Below are positions 45,801 to 58,345 of a stretch of DNA of 64,000 bases, piece after piece (position 1 is the stretch's first letter; the number at the start of each line of letters is the position of its first letter). The stretch comes from Eonycteris spelaea (lineage: Eukaryota > Chordata > Mammalia > Chiroptera > Pteropodidae). The stretch lies in the NCBI GenBank assembly GCA_003508835.1, contig PUFA01000021.1:5186501-5250500 (forward strand), in the 5' to 3' direction. Below the pieces are notes generated by a model. It saw only the letters and a program-made list of their open reading frames with translations. It was not told the origin of the DNA and ran no database searches. The position numbers and the translations under genes were made by a program.

Positions 45801-48800
45801 GACCAGCACCTTCTGCCTGGCGTCTCCTCCGGGGGGGGGGGCGGGGGGGGGGGTGGCCTTGGGCGCCTCTGCTCCTCCCTCCGAGAGCAGCCAGGCCACC
45901 ACATGGGCAGGGCGAGCGACGTGCGCCAGCCCTCTGTACCCACACTGCGAGGCTCCGAGGCCCTGCACGAGGCCCTCCGAGGCTTGCACACGGCTCCAGA
46001 GTGGCGGTGCCGTCAGTCCGTCCGAGGCCGTTTTGCTGAGAGCCTGGGGGCGGTTTGGCCGCGTGGTGCTGGCAGACTGGCCGTTATGCCCATGAATGTT
46101 AGTGAGTGTTCCCGAAGTCAGGAGAAATGTTTTGCTCTTATCCAAAAAAAGTGTTTCGTTTTCCTCACCGAGATGCCGTATTTTCCGTCTGGACACGAGA
46201 CTACCTTATTTGAGATGGTCATTTGCCTGGACGTTTGGTCGCCCTCCCAGTGCACAGACGACATACGGAGCTATTCACGAATTTAACAAGTAGCATTTCA
46301 GAGTTGGAGTTTTTTTTTCTTTTAAAGCTCTTACAATTTTTAAATTGCTTTAAACAATCTAAAAACTCGCCTTCCCCACAGAATGTAGGTATATATGTAT
46401 ATTTTTCCTAACTGTAATGCCTCAAAATGTGGGGATCAGAAGAGAAGGAATGTTAGATTTTTCCCAAGTGCAGTTGTAAGTCGCGGAGAGCAAGTGACCG
46501 TGCCGAGGGGAACGCTGTGGCCAGGGCGGCACCGAGGACACAGGACGCGCCAGGCCTCACACAGCCGCCCGCGTCTGATGAGGGCACCTCACAGGGCTCG
46601 TGTTTTCCTAAAGCCAGAACATGAGCCGCGTCGGGGGAGCACACGTGAGGCACAAGGCACGGGGCACGTGCGTTCCGTGAACAGACGCTGGCCTCGTGTC
46701 AGGAGACAGAAGAGGGAAGATTTAATATAATGAACAAATAGCCAGCTCCCCCTCAGATGGGACAGTGAAGGGGCTGAGGACTTAGGAGAGCCCGCTGCAC
46801 CCCCAGGCTGGACCTGGGCCCCACAGGCCAGGGTGCAGGTCTGTAGAAGTGACCTGCTGTAGTGTGCTGGGGGAGAGGGGAGAGTTATTATGGGCCGAGC
46901 CACGCAGAGCGCCTCAGGGTGCAGAGACGCCCCCAGAGGTCTGTCGGGGTCCCGGTGAACAAAGAGGGAGGCCAGAAGCTGAAAGGCACACGTGTTATGC
47001 CCCTGTCCCCTGGTGTCCCTCACAGTCAAACACGGAACGTAACTCCGAGGCCTGAAGGCCACAAAGAAGCTTGTCTGGACACGTGCGTCCTCAGGGAGTA
47101 TCGCTCCAATGAACCCATCCGGGGAGTCTGCAGATGACCAAAAAGATCGGAGAGGTCAACGTCAGGACCAGAAAGAAACTTGGAGGCTAGCGAGTCTGCA
47201 CGAAGAGAATCTAGTTGCTGATTGACATAATTATTAACTGGAAGTAAAGCAAAGTTTCTATCAGACGTAGGGCGGATGGAGAGAGAAGCGTTTACCAGCC
47301 AATTTCACTGCTGATCACAGCAGAGAACCCACAGGCAGGTGCCAAAAAAAGGAAAGACTGAGGATGTCATATAAAGATGTGTACAGTGATTATTATAGCA
47401 GAAAGGCAAACCTCCCTAAAACCAACATAAGCAGGTAAGTCAGCGGCGAGAGGAGCGGGAAGCCAAGCTGTAAAATAAAGCATGTCGTGCTGTAGGAGGC
47501 GGGGAGGGGCTCAGGTGGTAGGGCTTGACGCGGGACGTCTCTGCTTCTACCTTTTTATTGATTCGATTTTGGAATCCTTACGTGTGTGGATTCCAAAGTT
47601 GTAAAACATAGTTGTAAAACAAAATCACATAGTTGTAAAACAAAATCACATTGAAAAGAAAGACAGCCCTGACAGTGGAAGGTGAAATGAAACCAGTGAC
47701 CTGTCTTCCAGTTGGTGGTGCCGTCAGGGGAGCTGATCTCAGTGACTTTAAAACACGGTGATGCGCATATTCCTAGTGGACCATACAGAAACCAAAAAGC
47801 TACCAAAGGAAAAGTTAAAAGTCCCAAACTGCTGTCAGTAATCAGTGTTGGCCGTGAAGGGATAAACGAGGAACTATTTTGGCATCATTAACCTGGATTT
47901 TTGGCATGGAGGAATGAAGATACGAATTTTAAGATAAGATTAAGTCAAAACCCTGCAGTCCGCCCGATTGGTTAATAACCGGAAGGATCTGTGTGAAATC
48001 ATAAACTCTGTCCACCGAAAAGGCCTGGGAGCCAGGACCCATCCGGTCATTTAGGAAGCACACGTGAACAGCCAGGCCATGGGCCCTAAATGCTCTTCTC
48101 CACGGAAGGAAAGTAGGGCTCGTCCACACGAGCAGTGCCTTGAGGTCTTGGGGAGGGAATATACCAGATGAGGCCCAGAATGTTGCGTCACTGGAAACGG
48201 GCTATGAAAGCCTTCTAGATTCGTGTCAGACTTGGCAGTCAAGCTGGGTGAACCGGCGCTGGTCTGTCCTTCCCTCTGACGGGCGAGGAGGTGCCCTGCC
48301 ATTCTGGCCGACTCCCGGGTCACTCCATTTTCTCCACTGCCATCTAAAATTGTGCCGTCTAGAGTGGTCCATGCGTTTCTAATGAACTGTGCTTCAGGGA
48401 GGAGAGTGTGACCCCCGGGAGCCAGGAGCCTCTTCCTGTCCCGATTCCTTCCCATCTGTGCCCCCACCCCAATCCAGTGTCCCCCAGTCAGCCCCAGAGA
48501 GAGCTCCTCGTGCAAGGTGTCCATGTTGGGGCCGGACGACCAAGGGTGGCCCTCCTGGGCTCACAGGGACAGCATATGTGACCACTCTGGGGCCTGGCAG
48601 AATTGGGGATGAGACTTGCTTTTATGGTAATGACCTTGCAGGGGTTCTAGGGGAGGGACACAGAGCTCCAAGTCCTCTTGTCACTGGAAACCACCCACAT
48701 TTACCTAAGGAACCTCATCAGATTGCTGATCAGCCAAACTGGCTTAGGTCAGGCGGATAAATTTGGATGGAGTTTATAAGACTGAGCATAGATAAATATT

Positions 48801-48850
48801 GTCATAAATAAACTCTCCAATGAGGACATCCGAACTCAAAAAACATAAAT
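45801..48850. other. Intergenic, no gene supported
   Basis: Mixed composition 3' of ROPN1L. A 21-bp tandem (AGTTGTAAAACAAAATCACAT, two and a half copies, 47,597-47,651) is the only clear structure besides the G-run at 45,831. Confidence 0.55.
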
Positions 48851-48879
48851 CAGGATACTCTGTCACACTATCAAAAAAA

Positions 48880-49270
48880 AAAATCATACAGTGCTTCACG
48901 AAAGAAAGTGAAATAGGTGATGGATAAATAGACTGGTTCAGACAACGGAATATTTTTCAGCTCGAGAAAGAAATGAGCTGTCAAGGCAGGAAAGACATGG
49001 AGGACCTCGAAATGCACATGACTCCGTGAAAGTCGCCGATCCGAAAAGGCCCCACACTGTGTGGTCTCAACTACACGACACCCTGGAGAAGGCGAACTGT
49101 GATGACAATGCAAAAATCAGTGTTTGTCCGGGGGGAGGGCGGGCTGGGGAGGGAGGGGACGGACAGGCGTATCGCAGAGGGTTCTAGGGCAATGACAACA
49201 GTCTGTACGATGCTAAAACATGGGTGCCTGTCATTCCACATGTGTCTAAATCCGTAGAACGGACAACTCC
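48880..49270 (+). mobile_element. L1 LINE 3' end, sense
   Basis: Sense L1 3' end: GGATAAATAGACTGGTTCAG (48,921-48,940), GGAATATTTTTCAGC (48,947-48,961), GACATGGAGGACCTCG, the GGGGGAGGGCGGGCTGGGG 3' UTR guanine stretch (49,132-49,150), and GGACAACTCCAAGGTG (49,261-49,276). Confidence 0.75.
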
Positions 49271-49429
49271 AAGGTGAGCTCGAAGGTAAGCTGTGGCCTC
49301 CGGGTGACCACGATGTGTCAGTGCAGGGTCATCCATTGTCACAGATGTCCCTCCCTGGTGGCGGATGTCGTTAGTGGGGGAGGCTGTGCACTGTGTGTGC
49401 AGGGGGTGGGCACGCGGAATGAGGGACAT

Positions 49430-50260
49430 GCTACAGCATGGGTGTGAGCAAACCAGCCCCCGTGGGTGAACAGGCCCCGGCGTTTGTCCCTTGTCTCAAA
49501 AGGCAGACCTTTCTTAAGAATGACTTTATGTTGGAACCGGACAGGGCACTCCCTTAAAAAAAATTCCAGTCCCCAACGTTGTTTGGCCCAATTTAAGGCC
49601 CTGCGAGGGCCCCAAAGTTCAAACAAAAAGAGCTTGACACAGAAGCATCAACTGGCCTTTGCTAGTTGACCCCACCTGAACACACACGTCATCTAGGGTG
49701 GGGGGCATGGCGACCAGAATGCGAATTCTACTTCTGAGGGTGAACACCCCCCCCCCGCCCCCAACAGCCAGATCCACGCTAGGTTTCCAGAGTCGATTGA
49801 CTCTGGCTCGGCAGAGATGGGGTGGACGTTCACCCAATCCTATCCCCTGAACGCTGGCCGTCCTGATGAGGAATGTGTGAAGAAACAAGTTGGAGTCAGT
49901 TTAGCTAGGTGACTTAAAGTGGAGTCTGTCCAGTCAAGCTGACAGAACTGGTTTGGACCCAATGAGCCGAAGCGTGAGGAAGTGGTTTTAGCCCGAGAAC
50001 TTCGGGTTCTGAGCTTTTCAGTTGTGTGCCAATGCCGGGACATACATAAATCCCTCCTGGTCACCCTGCGAAGGACTTGGGAAGGGACATCCGGTGTCCA
50101 GACCACCAGGCAGCTGGAGGCGCACCGTCTTTCCCGTAAGAACCCTCAGCTTCTCCCTCTTCTTCGGAACGCTCTAGGTATTACCTGGTCCCATTTTTGA
50201 TGTGCAAATCCTAAGACCCTTGAATAAAGCCGTCATTTGTGAGTGTAGCGAAGCCTCCTG
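49430..50260 (+). mobile_element. Possible LTR of an endogenous retrovirus
   Basis: A segment with no other identity ends in a compact block with AATAAA at 50,223-50,228 followed by a GT-rich stretch, like the R-U5 region of class I LTRs. The 5' limit is uncertain and no coding remains are seen. Confidence 0.3.
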
Positions 50261-52499
50261 ATCGATTTTTGCCTTGTGGACACCAGCACGGGATACAGAA
50301 GCAGCTCCTTACTTCTGACCCCACAGCGAGATCTCGGTACTCTGCCCTCATCCCTACCACGGCACGGTGTGGGGTCTACCTCTGCGTCCCTCTCAGCTCA
50401 GCTCCCGCCCCAGAGGCTGTGCCTCTGTTGACTGTCACCCCTGGGCGCCCAAGAGCCCAGAAAGGTAAAAATGAACTAGTTTTGTAAGTCACCGAGCATG
50501 AAGGAGGAGGCACTTTTCCATCCCATTTTTGTTGGGGAGCCTCCAGTGTGTGGTTCTAGCACCCCAGTAAGGCTCCGCGCTGCTCTGTGCCAGCTAGAGT
50601 TTCAATATTTGGACCGAGGCCTCATCTCAGGAAAGAGAACACTTTTTTTTATTGTTGTTGTTGTTCTCACGCTGCGGTGGACTCTTCCTGTGACAGAGCC
50701 GAATCATCTTTATCCCCGTTCAGATCCTGTAGTTATCTCTTTTTCAAATAGCCGAAGGAAGTTTGGCTTTCAAGAGACGGTTACCTGCCTGTGGGGAGTT
50801 CACTCAAATGGTTTAATTAATAGCTACAAACTTTGTTGCAAGTATCATTAACTAATCGGTGTGTTGGATAAAACAAACTGTTTAAGTGACTGGAATATTT
50901 GAACAAAGGAGCTCAAGAGGGAGACCAGCAAAAACATGCCTGTGAGGCATCGGGGACCGGGGGGAGGCATCCAGGAGGCCCCGACCGGATGGACGGGCAG
51001 AAGGAAGGACGGACGGAAGGAAGACGGTGGTCAAGGGCTCGGGTCTGAGGCTGCGGGGCTGTGCTCTGCGCTGGCCCAGGAGGAGGCAGAGGCCCCCACG
51101 TGGGCTCCCCACCTGGAGAGGCAAAGGCGATTTTCCCAACTAAAGTCACTTAAAAGCCGACTTTGACAAAGACGGAGACCAAGCATCGAAAAATGATCCT
51201 CCCTGGCGTCTGTGGCCGTGCGTTTGGAGAACACCTGCTTTCTCCTGATTTGGGGGTGTGAGCTGGGGGCAAACGGGACTGGGAAAACCATGTGATGCAG
51301 ATCAGCTGATGGTGACCGTGGCCATGACCGTGGGACTTTGGGAATTGTCTGTCCCCTTGAAATGCACATCCGAAGTCCTCGTCCATGCAGCAGGAACCAG
51401 AGAATTACTTGGTTTTTCACCCTCACTCTATTTGTCAGCTTCTGTATTTTTGACCATGACAGGAAGTGGCTTTTATTTCGTTTTGCTTCGTGTTCAGATG
51501 TGTAAGGAAAAAGCGGAAGCAGAGACAGTTCTGGAAATACGCGAGCACCTGGCATGGTGGGGTGCTCGGGGCCTGGTCAGGGCCGATGATTTTGTTCAAA
51601 AAATGCTTTAGCCACAAGTCACCCATTTAATGTGCAGTTAGCTGTCATTTCCTGGCAAACACCGGCATTGTGTAAATTCTTCTAACGTGAGACAATCTGG
51701 CTATTTTCAAATGAGGCGAGATTTTTGCGTAGGCCTAGTTGAACAATTAATGAAGAATGACTATATAAATTAATCATTTATTGACTTTAATTTCACTGTC
51801 TCCATCACGTGCAGCCTCTGGTTTTCTTTTCAAGCCTTAAAGATTTTCACAGGACCTTGAAACACTCGGTAGGCCTGAGGCTCTGAGGCTCAGCACATGA
51901 AGAAAGAAAGGCATTCACACAATCCCTAAGAGAAATTCTAACTGTTATGTTGCAGAATTCATTCTCATTGGTTTTCAAAGTGGATTCTTGCCAGAGGCCC
52001 AGGGGCTGGGCTGCAGAGGTCTAATTATCCCCTTTTCCAGGGGACTGAAGCAGAACTAAGAGGCCAAGGGCATCGGGGACCCTCCTCCTGCCTCGGGGCT
52101 CAGGCCCTAACCTCACACATCTGTTTCCCTTGGTTCTCCATGAGGTCAGCGGGCCCAGCAGGCTAAGTGAATGGAGTGAGTGCTGATGGGTTAGCGTGCA
52201 GTCTTTCCTGGAGTGGTTGGGTTTTACAGAAGCCTCGTGGACAGGCAGCTGGTATGGGACCCCACTAAGAGGGAGCAGGGATCCTATACTCTCCCTGGGA
52301 TAGAGGGTGGGTCCCCTCTGGACACATGCTCCATGCAGTTACCACCCCAAGCCCCAACCCCATGCTCAGAGCTAACGTGGAGTGGAGTGAACAGGGACAT
52401 GACCAAGATGGCCGGACAGTGGACACAGAGTGCCCCGGCAAACGCTCTTCGATGGGGCCTCAGGGACATTGGGGTTGGGACAACGTGCCAGCTTAGGTG

Positions 52500-52685
52500 G
52501 AAACATGTTCATCCAGCATTTACTAAGCCTGCGCTAAGGGCTTCACGCACCCTCCCACCTGCTGTGGGTACTAGCATCACTCGAGGTTTACAGGTGAGGA
52601 CACACTACCTCGCCCAAGCTCACTCAGGTCCAAAGTGGCGGGCCTGTGACTGGACCTTCACAGTCTGACTTCAGAGCCGGGGAGC
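52500..52685. repeat. MIR-type SINE fragment
   Basis: Phrases such as CATTTACTAAGCCTGCGCTAAGGGC (near 52,517) and ACAGGTGAGGACAC (near 52,589) fit a reversed MIR. Another diverged MIR-like piece lies at 53,560-53,660. 50.3-52.5 kb shows nothing supported. Confidence 0.55.
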
Positions 52686-53934
52686 CCCTACTCTAAATAA
52701 AAGGTGAAGAGGAACGTGGCCTGGGGTAGGGACAGCAATGAGGGGGAGGGTGCCTGTCTTGATTTTCCAGTGGAAAGGTGTGTAGAGTGGGCCACCTGTT
52801 AGGGCCACCTGAACAGGTTTGAGAGGAAGAAGTTGTAGAAGACTGTTTATCAAAGTGTGGGAAGGGCGAAGGGGAGCCCACTGGGAGGGCACAGGGCTCG
52901 GGGTCAGCCATGTGGGGCTTTAGAGCCCTAGCCCTGGAGGGTAGGTGGGGAGTTGCCTCTGGGGTTCAGAGAGGTGGCTGGAGCTGGGGAGAGGGCCCCT
53001 GGCGGGAGCTGTGGATCTGGAAGAGGGGCAGATGCTCCTGGCCTCTCCTCATTCACCTCTTGCCCTCTAATCTTCTGTCTGGGCCTCCCACTGGCCAAGC
53101 ACAACCAGAAGTCAAGGGGAAGGAAGCCTCAGGAGACAGAGGTGGCTGCCTCGGGCTTGGGGCAGCGAGGAGCGAGGAGAAGAATGCTCCGGGCAAAGAA
53201 GTGGAAAATATTCTGCACACCATCATTTGTGTGAAAACCAGGCGGGGGAGATTCATCTCTGCATCTCTGCGTATTCACATGCACGCTTATAGATGCATGT
53301 TATTTCTGGAATGATACACACACAAAAGCAACCAGTAGAAACATCTGGGAAGGAGACATGGCCTACTATCAACAGTTATATGATACACTCTGCTCAGACA
53401 CATAAGTTGCTGGAAGACGCCATGTCTCCTCCCTAAATGGCAAGTCCATCTAGTGTGACCTCACACTCGCCAGGCCCTCAAGGCGTTGGGTTTGGAGGGC
53501 ACGTTCGTCTGCGGGGTGGAATTTGGGGCCGTCTTAGAATTCACGACCGCGCATACATGAACCCATCTAATCTTCATAACAACCCCATAAGCGGGTATTA
53601 TCATCACTAACCTCACACTGTAAGTGTAACAGCTGAGGAAGAGGGAAGTTAAGTAACCATCCGACATCCCTCGGTGGGCTCCAGAGGCCACTGGCGCTCA
53701 CCCGCCTCTCCCCCTGATGCATGTCCCAGTGTGGAGGAGCCTCAGCTCCCTGGGGGCGGGGGAGGCAGAGGAGGGGCCCCGCAGCAAGGGCCTGGTAGGT
53801 GAGTATCCTGGCCGGAAGGCCAGCTCCACTGTGGCTCGGCTCGCAGGTTAGCTATGCCGTCCAGTCAGGGCCGGCCAGCCAGCGGGGTGTCTGGGCTTTG
53901 CGATGGATGCCCCTGGACTTCTAAATCGATCCTT

Positions 53935-54400
53935 CCCCCATGTAGCTGGTTGATAGTGGTCCTCCAAAACACATGTCCAAGTCTCAACCCCGTAACCATG
54001 AATGTGGCCTTGTCTGGAAAAAATGTCTTTGCAGATGTAATTAAGAATCTCGAGAGAAAATCATCCTAGATTAAGGGCGGACCCTGAATCCCATGGCTGA
54101 TGTCCTCGTAAGGAAGACAAAGGAGGTCTGAGGCACAGACGAGACACAGGGAGGGAGAAGGCCGCGTGAAGGCGGTGGCCGGGATCGGAGCGATGCGGCC
54201 ACAAGGCAAGGAACCGGCTGGCAGGAGCAGGAAGAGCCGGGGAGGGTCCTTCACGTGAGCCTTCGCAGGGAGCACGGCCTGGCTGACACCTCGCTGTTGG
54301 ACTCCTGACTTCCGGAACGGTGAGAGAGTAAACAGCTGTTGTGCCAAGCCACCCGGTTCGTGGTGATTTGTTACAGCTGCTCTGGAGACTGAGACACCCC
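53935..54400 (+). mobile_element. MLT1-type MaLR solo LTR
   Basis: Nearly full-length sense MLT1: AAGTCTCAACCCCGTAACCATGAATGTGGCC (53,970-54,000), TTTGCAGATGTAATTAAGAATC, the GGACCCTGAATCCCATGGCTGATGTCC region, GACTCCTGACTTCCGGAACGGTGAGAG, and the 3' GTTGTGCCAAGCCACCC end. Confidence 0.85.
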
Positions 54401-54689
54401 ATCCGCTCTCCTGCTGCCAACCGTGCACGAAGAGGCATTGGAAATGGAGTCGAGTTTTCATTTGATCTGAAACAAGATCTGGAAGTCTTGGCTGTCTGCT
54501 GAGCCCATCGAAGATTCCAGGGTGGTGGGGTGGGCAGGGGTTGGAGGGGTCGTGAGGGGAGGAAGTTGAGGGCAGTGAGGGAATCTTGGCTCATTTAGAA
54601 GACCAGAGAGATTTCTGGAATGGGAGAAGAGAGACTTCCTCTAGATCAATTTTCTGGTTTTCACAGACTTTCTGAGATTCTGCGGCAGG

Positions 54690-55195
54690 CAGAATTCTGA
54701 GGTGGCTTCCAAGATTCCACCGTCTGCTTTCTGTACCCTGGATAATGTCCTACCCTCGAGTGTGGGTGGACTTGTGGCAATAATGTGCTGCTGCTGAGTC
54801 ACATTATATAAGCGTCAGCGGCAGCACACTAGGGAGGGATTCTTCTGCTGGCTTTGAAGACCTTGGCTGTCATTGCAAGAGGGCCAGATGTCAGGGACTT
54901 GAGGGTGGCCTCTGGGAGTTGAGAGCCACCTCCAGCTGACAACCAGCAAAGAAATAGGGCCCTCAGCATTACGACTGCAAGGAAGCAGATTCTGCCAACA
55001 ACCTGGAAGATTTGGAAGTGACCCCTGAGCGTCAGAGGAGACTGCAGCCCACAGCCACCTTGATGAGGTGTCTCTGCCAGGTGAGCAGAGGACTCGGTCT
55101 GGACCCCGACCCACAGGAACTTTGAGATCATGGCTGTGGACTGCTTTAAGTCACCACGTCCACGGTAATGTGTTCTGCCGCAGTTTCTGACCAAA
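54690..55195 (+). mobile_element. MaLR-type LTR with internal deletion
   Basis: Sense LTR: GAGGTGGCTTCCAAGATTCCACC (54,699-54,721), TACCCTGGATAATGTCC, CTCCAGCTGACAACCAGCAAAG, TTCTGCCAACAACCTGGAAG, and an end in CTGCTTTAAGTCACCACG (55,141-55,158). The centre is shorter than usual. Distinct subfamily from the one at 53.9 kb. Confidence 0.7.
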
Positions 55196-56034
55196 GTTTC
55201 TCCCAAATTGTAAATAAATTGTCACTGCTAAGCGCTGAGCCTTGATTTTGCGTGTGTTTTTAATGACCCGATGTCAAAAAGGAATGCATACTTTTAAGTT
55301 GTATTTTTAAATGAACGACATACTAGTTTTAAAAAAGTTTGACGGTCTCTAAACAAATGAAGAGCAGAAGTCGGTCACTGTGTATCCCCAGTGTGTTCCA
55401 AATGTCCGTGGCAGTTGCTTGCTCATTGCTCTGTGTGTGGCCAGCAGCTTCCCCCGCGCGCCCTCGGGTGGTTTCATGGCGGGGCGTCTCCAGGGAGCGG
55501 TCTCCCCATGACCAGCTTTCCCTGGCACCGCAGCCACGGCCACACCCCCTCCAGCGAGATCTGAATCTCAGCCTGGGGGGCACCTGTCTTGGGTGTGCCG
55601 CCCCAGTCCTTGGGGGGCGATGGTTGCTCCTTATAGATATTCGAACGTTCTTTAGAGTTCCCTTTACTTGTTGCCAGCCAAGTCCTCGTACCCCGGTCCC
55701 GTTTAGTCACCGATTCTCACATTAAACTTCCCCTGTGTGACTTGCTGTGTGGTCTCTCTCTCACGACAGGACCCGGGCTGAGGCACCGTTCCCCGCAGCG
55801 CGTGGGCACCACGTGCTGGGCCCCGAGAGGATTGTTTCAGGGACCTGAGATGACAGGGCCGTCGCCAAAGGGCAAACATGATGCCCACGTAGAGCGGACA
55901 GAACACAAGGCTCCGAGGTGAGCCTGGCTCTAGACCCAGTTCTGCAGCTGTGTGTGGGATCGGGGTGGGGGGGGGCTCGCCCAGCCAATCGGTCCCCTCG
56001 TCTGTGACCCGAATTTAGCGGACTTCACGGCCTG

Positions 56035-56370
56035 GTGTTAGTTAGGGGACAAGCTAAGCGGCTGTGACAGAGTGACCTAAAGAAGACAGACATTTCCCCT
56101 CTCTCAGATAAGAGTCCTTGCATGAGGGGTCTCAAGCGATGGGCTGTTCTGCTCCATACAGTCATCCAGGGACCCCGGGTTCTGTCCACCCAGTCGCTTC
56201 GTCATCACTTAGGGTATCACCATGGTTGCAGTTCACGGGCAGAGGCCTGGAGGGGCACGCGCTCAGTGCCTTAAGGTCCAGACTCAGAAGTGTACCTTGC
56301 CGCCTCCAGTTGCGTTCCAGCAAGGCGCACTTGGTTATGCGGCCGTGCTGACCGGCACAGGAGGCTGGGA
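56035..56370 (-). mobile_element. LTR/MaLR-like fragment, antisense
   Basis: Starts GTGTTAGTTAGGGGACAAGC and contains AGCGGCTGTGACAGAGTGACC, reminiscent of the reversed 3' end of MaLR-related LTRs. It is diverged and the family is uncertain. Confidence 0.4.
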
Positions 56371-56984
56371 GATGGTCACGGCCTGCCACAACTCGATCGC
56401 ACAGGAGCGAGAGGGTGCGGGGCGTGTGTGTGTGTGTGGGGGGTAGCTGTCAATGTCCACCATGCCCGTTCAGCTCTACCAGACTCCTCCGCACATCACC
56501 CCGGCCGCTGGCCGTTGGGGAAGGAAAATGTCCTTGTCCACATTTGTTCTACTTTTGCTTTTAGAATCAAGACGCGCAGCGTTGCAAAAATGCCTTTTGA
56601 TGCCGAGAAGTAAGGAGGTGGCAGATGCGGCCAACCAAACAGTCTTAGTGCATCTGCTGGAGAAGGCAGAGTTTTGTCCTCCAGCGTAACCAATGAGAAC
56701 CCAGACGGGTTTGAGAAGTCTGAGCTAAGGTTTCCCTGGATCTCTTGGCTTATGTAGCAATAACGAAAAGTGAAGGAAATGAAGACAAGTGAAGACAATG
56801 ATAAGTTGAAAGAAGTCTCGTGTGTCCAGTAGGATGAAGGCTTGTGAATTGTTGTACGTTTTACACTGGTATGGAACGGCGCTATTTAAGGATTTAGGGA
56901 AACTAAATTAGGCATTAAAATAAAGACCCCAAATAATTTAACCCATCTATAGTGCTTCTATGCACCAGGCACTGTTCGAAGGCC

Positions 56985-57430
56985 TAAAAATGATAATTCA
57001 GCTAATCCTCACAAAAGTATTTTGAACTGGGGACTGTTATGCCCATTTTAGAGCTGTGGAAATGGGGGTGGAGAGGACGAATAACTTGCCTCACATCACA
57101 CAGCTCGTGGGTAGTGCTCTAGGCCCTAAAATTGGATAACTGGGCTCCACAGCCTATGCCAGGGGCCAGCACCCTTTTTCCGTAAGTCATCAGCTAGTAA
57201 ATATTTTAGGCTCTGTGGGCCGTGCTGTTTCTGTCACAGCTACTCAGCTCTGTGGTTGGAGGGTGTGGCATGCGCCAGTAAAATGTTGTCATGGGCACCG
57301 AACTTTTGAATTTCAGGTACTTTTCACATGTCACCAAAGATTCCTCTTCTGTTATTTTTTTTCAACTATTTAAAAATGTAACAATCATTCGTAGTTCGCA
57401 GATTTGCTGACCTCTGTTCTGTGCCATTGA
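56985..57430. mobile_element. MIR fragment followed by a hAT-type MER element
   Basis: 56,985-57,140 is MIR-like (CATTTTAGAGCTGTGGAAATGG near 57,044; ATCACACAGCTCGTGGGTAG near 57,096). 57,160-57,430 has the hAT-type run GGCCAGCACCCTTTTTCCGTAAG, TAGTAAATATTTTAGGCTCTGTGGGCC and the terminal TTTGCTGACC. Confidence 0.6.
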
Positions 57431-58149
57431 CCATGACCCTCTACAGATTCCAGACGCGGCTGAGCCTTTCCTACGTGCTGACCGTAGCAGCTGCTGGGCG
57501 AAGGGCCTTCTGTGCCCTGTGCCCCAGACTTGCTGCCTGCACCTACAGGGAGGACCCCTTACTGTCACTCACACTTGATAGATGAAGAAAGCCAAGAGTC
57601 CCTATGATAAGGCGAGGCAAGGACATGCAGCTGGTGAAGGTAAATGCTGGGCCTGGCAGGAAGGATCTGGGGTGTCTGTCAATCAGGGCACTCACAGGGT
57701 CTGAGAGGAGTGATGGCAAAGTCACTCGACGAGTCTTGTAGGAATGAGAAGGGAGGGTGGGCACACGGTACAGAGGTGGGGGAGAGGGCCCTTCTGCCGA
57801 ATAGTGTCCTAAGAAGGGACTCAAGGCTGCAGGAAGCGTGGTCCAGAGCGAGCACGTGACGAGCACGCTCCGCCGTGTGTCCTCGCTGGGGCCTTGAGTC
57901 CCTCTGGTCAGACGCCGCCTCTCCTTCCGTGGGCACGAGCAGAGGGGGGGGCTGGCTTGTCGGGAGCGGGTGGGCAGGGGCGGCTGGAGTCACGCCGACT
58001 TCCTGACGATGCCGTGTTTGCTTCCTGGATCAGATGGGACCTGAGGGATCTGAGCCGTCTCCAGGCCCCTGAGTGGCAGCCCCCAGTGTTCCCACAGCCT
58101 CTGTGAGGTCCCACCTGGGCTCCGGGGCCCCAGCTCCTGGCCCCCTCTG

Positions 58150-58345
58150 TATTACTGTCTGGGGCTGTCATAACGACGCACCACAAAGAGACAGAAATCC
58201 ATCCTCTCGTGGTCCTGGAGGCAGGTCGTCCAAGCCAGGTGTCTGCAGGGCTGGCTCCCTGCCGAGGGAGGAATCTTTTCTCGACTCTTCCAGCGTCCGA
58301 GGGTGGCCAGTAGGTTCCTTGGCTCGACGATGATGACGCCCTTAT
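58150..58345 (-). mobile_element. MLT1-like LTR fragment, antisense
   Basis: GTATTACTGTCTGGGGCTGTCATAACGACGCACCAC (58,149-58,184) is the reverse of an MLT1 3' end; the copy fades after 200 bp. 58.4-60.4 kb shows no gene. Confidence 0.55.
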
